64,000 nucleotides of DNA from Jannaschia marina (GTDB lineage: Bacteria > Pseudomonadota > Alphaproteobacteria > Rhodobacterales > Rhodobacteraceae): the NCBI RefSeq assembly GCF_013404595.1, contig NZ_JABVAX010000001.1:372001-436000 (forward strand), written 5' to 3'. Each line of letters starts with the position of its first letter. The first letter of the stretch is position 1. Below, piece by piece: positions 62,023 to 64,000 of this stretch. The notes below the pieces were generated by a model. The model saw only the letters and a program-made list of their open reading frames with translations. It had not been told where the DNA came from and did not search any database. Position numbers and translations under genes: made by a program.

Positions 62023-62122
62023 TACGGTCGAGATCTTCGAGGCGCGCCGTGACCGTGGCCCCTGCGGGGCCGCGAAAGCGCGGGGCGCGTGGCGTGCGGG
62101 TGACGGTGGAGGTGCCCGATGA
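62015..62122 (+). pseudogene. 35-codon bridging frame with a duplicated HMG-CoA lyase N-terminus
   Basis: ATG 62015 overlaps the GST stop (ATGTCTGA) and opens MSDTVEIFEARRDRG, closely matching RETVEIFEVGPRDG of the HMG-CoA lyase 108 bases downstream; 18 of 19 bases agree around ACGGTCGAGATCTT. The frame continues through two hairpins (GGCCCC-TGC-GGGGCC at 62057-62071; CCGCG-AAAG-CGCGG at 62070-62083) and ends in a TGA overlapping the lyase ATG. It looks like a broken duplicate of the gene start that still couples translation. Confidence 0.5.
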
Positions 62123-62979
62123 CGGGACGCGAGACGGTCGAGATCTTTGAAGTCGGCCCCCGCGACGGGCTGCAGAACGAAAAGCGGAGGATCCCGGCGG
62201 CGGAGAAGGTCGCTCTCATCGACCTGCTGTCGCGTGCTGGCTTCCGGCGGATCGAGGTGGCGAGTTTCGTCAGCCCCAAATGGGTGCCGCAGATGGCCGA
62301 CGGGGCCGAGGTGATGGCGGGGATGGCGCGCGTGCCGGGCGTGTCCTACGCGGCGCTGACGCCCAACATGAAGGGCTACGCGGGGGCGCGGGCGGCGGGC
62401 GCGGACGAGGTGGCGGTCTTCGCGTCCGCCTCCGAGGGGTTCTCGAAGGCGAACCTGAACGCGACCATTGCCGAGAGCCTTGCGCGCTTCGCCCCTTTGG
62501 CCGAGGCGGCCCGTGCCGATGGCGTGCCCCTGCGCGGCTACGTCTCCTGCGTGACGGATTGCCCCTTCGACGGGACCACCCCGCCCGGCGAGGTGGCGCG
62601 TGTGGCGGCGGCGCTGCGCGATCTGGGCTGCTCCGAGGTGAGCCTCGGCGACACGATCGGGCGCGGCACGCCCGACGCGGTGGACAATATGCTGGACGCC
62701 GTGCTGGGCGAGATGCCGGCGGCGCGGCTCGCCGGGCATTTCCACGACACGTCGGGCCGGGCGCTCGACAACGTGGAAGTGGCACTAGCCCGGGGCCTGC
62801 GGGTGTTCGACGCGGCGGTCGGGGGCCTTGGCGGCTGCCCCTATGCGCCGGGGGCCGCGGGCAACGTGGCGACCGAGGCCCTGCTGGCCCATCTGACGGC
62901 GGCGGGCCATGCGACCGGGCTCGATGCGGGCGTCGTGGCCGAGGCGGCGGAGATGGCGCGGGGGATGCGCGGTGGCTGA
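62119..62979 (+). CDS. Hydroxymethylglutaryl-CoA lyase
   Basis: A 286-aa DRE-TIM metallolyase cleaving HMG-CoA to acetyl-CoA and acetoacetate, the last step of leucine breakdown. FEVGPRDGLQNEKR holds the catalytic Arg and metal Asp; FVSPKWVPQMAD, SASEGFSKANLN, LGDTIGRGTP and the metal His pair in LAGHFHDTSG are all present. GLGGCPYAPGAAGNVATE carries the active-site Cys loop. ATG 62119 overlaps the bridging frame upstream; the stop overlaps the DUF6653 gene by eight bases. Equivalent to mvaB/liuE. Confidence 0.95.
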   Translation: MTGRETVEIFEVGPRDGLQNEKRRIPAAEKVALIDLLSRAGFRRIEVASFVSPKWVPQMADGAEVMAGMARVPGVSYAALTPNMKGYAGARAAGADEVAVFASASEGFSKANLNATIAESLARFAPLAEAARADGVPLRGYVSCVTDCPFDGTTPPGEVARVAAALRDLGCSEVSLGDTIGRGTPDAVDNMLDAVLGEMPAARLAGHFHDTSGRALDNVEVALARGLRVFDAAVGGLGGCPYAPGAAGNVATEALLAHLTAAGHATGLDAGVVAEAAEMARGMRGG

Positions 62980-63478
62980 CGTCTTTCGCCTGGCGGAGCG
63001 GTTCATGGCGATGGACGCGGCCGCCTGGGCGCGCCACGGCAACCCCTGGTCGGTGGCGACGCGCTTCACCGTGCTGCCGCTGATCGTGCTGGCGATCTGG
63101 AGCCGGGTCTGGCTGGGCTGGGGCGCGCTCCTGCCGCTGGCGCTGGCGCTCGGGTGGATGTGGTTGAACCCGCGGGTCTTCTCGCGCGACTACGACGGCG
63201 ACAACTGGGGCTCGAAGGGCGTGATGGGCGAGCGCATCTTCATCGACCACCGGGGCGAGGTGGCGTCGCATCACGTGCGGATGGCGAAACTGCTGTCCTG
63301 GGCCAGTGTGCCGGGGCTCGTGGTGCTGGCCGTCGGGCTGTGGCAGCTCTGGCCGGACTGGACGGTCTTCGGGCTGATCCTGACGGTCCTGCCGAAGGTC
63401 TGGTTCTGCGACCGCATGGTCTGGATCTACGAGGACCGCCGCAGGGCGGGAAAACGGATGCCGGGAGAGACGGAATGA
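62972..63478 (+). CDS. DUF6653 family membrane protein
   Basis: A 168-aa protein starting at GTG 62972 inside the lyase 3' end. AAWARHGNPWSVATRFTVLPLIVLAIWSRVW and ALALGWMWLNPRVFSRDYDGDNWGSKGV are the signature of this family; three to four hydrophobic segments are seen, the last at WTVFGLILTVLPKVWFCDRM. Function unknown. It overlaps the lyase upstream and the hydratase downstream (ATGA), so it is embedded in the catabolic operon. Confidence 0.8.
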   Translation: MADVFRLAERFMAMDAAAWARHGNPWSVATRFTVLPLIVLAIWSRVWLGWGALLPLALALGWMWLNPRVFSRDYDGDNWGSKGVMGERIFIDHRGEVASHHVRMAKLLSWASVPGLVVLAVGLWQLWPDWTVFGLILTVLPKVWFCDRMVWIYEDRRRAGKRMPGETE

Positions 63479-64000
63479 CCCACGAGACCCTTGACGTGAG
63501 CCGCGACGACCGGGGTGTCGTCACGATCCGGTTGAACCTGCCGGAGACGCACAACGCGCTGACGGCGCGGATGATGGACGAGCTGACGGCGCTCGCCGCC
63601 GAGCTTGGCACGGACGACAGCCGCGTCGTCGTGCTGACCGGGGCGGGGGCGTCCTTCTGCGCGGGGGGCGATTTGCGCTGGATGCGGGCGCAGTTCGACG
63701 CGGCCCCGGCCGCACGCGCCACCGAGGCGCGGCGGCTCGCGGGGATGCTGCAGGCGCTCAACACGCTGCCGAAACCCCTGATCGCACGGGTGAACGGCGC
63801 GGCCTTCGGGGGCGGCGTGGGCCTCTGCTGCGTGTCGGACGTGGCGGTCGGGGCGGCGACGGCCAAGCTGGGCCTCACCGAGACGCGGCTCGGCCTCATC
63901 CCGGCGACGATCGGGCCCTATGTGATCGCGCGGATGGGCGAGGGGCGGGCGCGGCGGGTCTTCATGTCGTCGCGCCGGTTCGACGCGGCGGAGGCGGTGG
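63475..64000 (+). CDS. Enoyl-CoA hydratase/isomerase family, probable methylglutaconyl-CoA hydratase (cut by window end)
   Basis: The first 175 residues of a crotonase-fold enzyme; the rest lies beyond the right edge. VVTIRLNLPETHNALTARMM, GAGASFCAGGDLRWMRAQ (first oxyanion-hole loop) and ARVNGAAFGGGVGLCCVSDVAV (second) are clear; TKLG-like AKLGLTETRLGLIPATIGPYV follows with the catalytic Glu region. In this operon it should hydrate 3-methylglutaconyl-CoA to HMG-CoA (liuC role), the step between MccAB and the lyase. ATG 63475 overlaps the DUF6653 stop. Confidence 0.9.
   Translation, partial: MTHETLDVSRDDRGVVTIRLNLPETHNALTARMMDELTALAAELGTDDSRVVVLTGAGASFCAGGDLRWMRAQFDAAPAARATEARRLAGMLQALNTLPKPLIARVNGAAFGGGVGLCCVSDVAVGAATAKLGLTETRLGLIPATIGPYVIARMGEGRARRVFMSSRRFDAAEAV

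Overview
The window is very GC-rich, densely packed chromosomal DNA. Gene content and order point to an alphaproteobacterium of the Rhodobacterales/Rhodobacteraceae type. The evidence is the hisS-hisZ-hisG cluster, lysC next to ptsP, glmU-glmS, an xdhABC purine locus, a liu-type leucine-degradation operon, a GTTC-N7-GTTC SOS box, and GC-rich hairpin repeats familiar from that group. The genus is not determined. I see no rRNA, tRNA, CRISPR array, insertion sequence or prophage.

Layout. 1-2780 (minus): an acyl-CoA ligase, a 58-aa membrane protein and the start of a LivG-type ABC ATPase, running off the left edge. 2919-5544 (plus): a hybrid histidine kinase and an OmpR-type regulator. 5595-7178: a class II amidotransferase and a DUF6356 protein, divergent from an Lrp/AsnC regulator with an operator over its start. 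7202-12760 (minus): dnaE, an HNH endonuclease and an M20 carbamoylase, all overlapping. 12844-23249 (plus): a SugE-like transporter, then xdhA-xdhB-xdhC joined to a BMP-family ABC importer, probably uptake and oxidation of purines. 23250-23506 holds a terminator and palindromic repeats. 23507-29295: an EF-hand protein, an ene-reductase and SOS-controlled Y-family polymerase (minus), then an aldo/keto reductase, an FAD oxidoreductase and a DUF938 methyltransferase (plus). 29338-32596 (minus): hisG, hisZ, hisS. 32681-40191: slyX, a cytochrome P450, denD, a DUF2799 lipoprotein, adenosine kinase, nth, an Ada-like protein, an OmpA lipoprotein and a GntR/FCD regulator. 40213-48919: ptsP, a tiny membrane protein, lysC with a duplicated tail, a DUF2189 protein, an AlkD-like protein, glmS and glmU. 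49008-51470: gph, a DegT-family aminotransferase and a YiiX-like papain-fold protein.

51609-64000 (plus, with one minus gene) is a leucine/isovalerate catabolic operon: ivd, mccB, mccA, an HMG-CoA lyase and the start of a methylglutaconyl-CoA hydratase-like gene. Unrelated genes are threaded through it, mostly with overlapping stop and start codons. The most unusual insertion is six genes between ivd and mccB: an exported Cys-rich protein, a DUF1622 membrane protein, two LprI-domain exported proteins and two further small exported Cys-rich proteins. An ASCH protein, an unknown protein, a methyltransferase, a GST and a DUF6653 protein sit further along.

Most notable points: the exported-protein cassette inside the leucine operon; tiny bridging reading frames at four gene junctions; a rare-codon patch with two adjacent perfect palindromes inside mccB; a 97-bp tandem duplication of the lysC tail; a dispersed hairpin repeat that became the N-terminus of the AlkD-like protein in one place and a ribosome-binding site in another; and an array of perfect hairpins with a C9 run between two permease genes.
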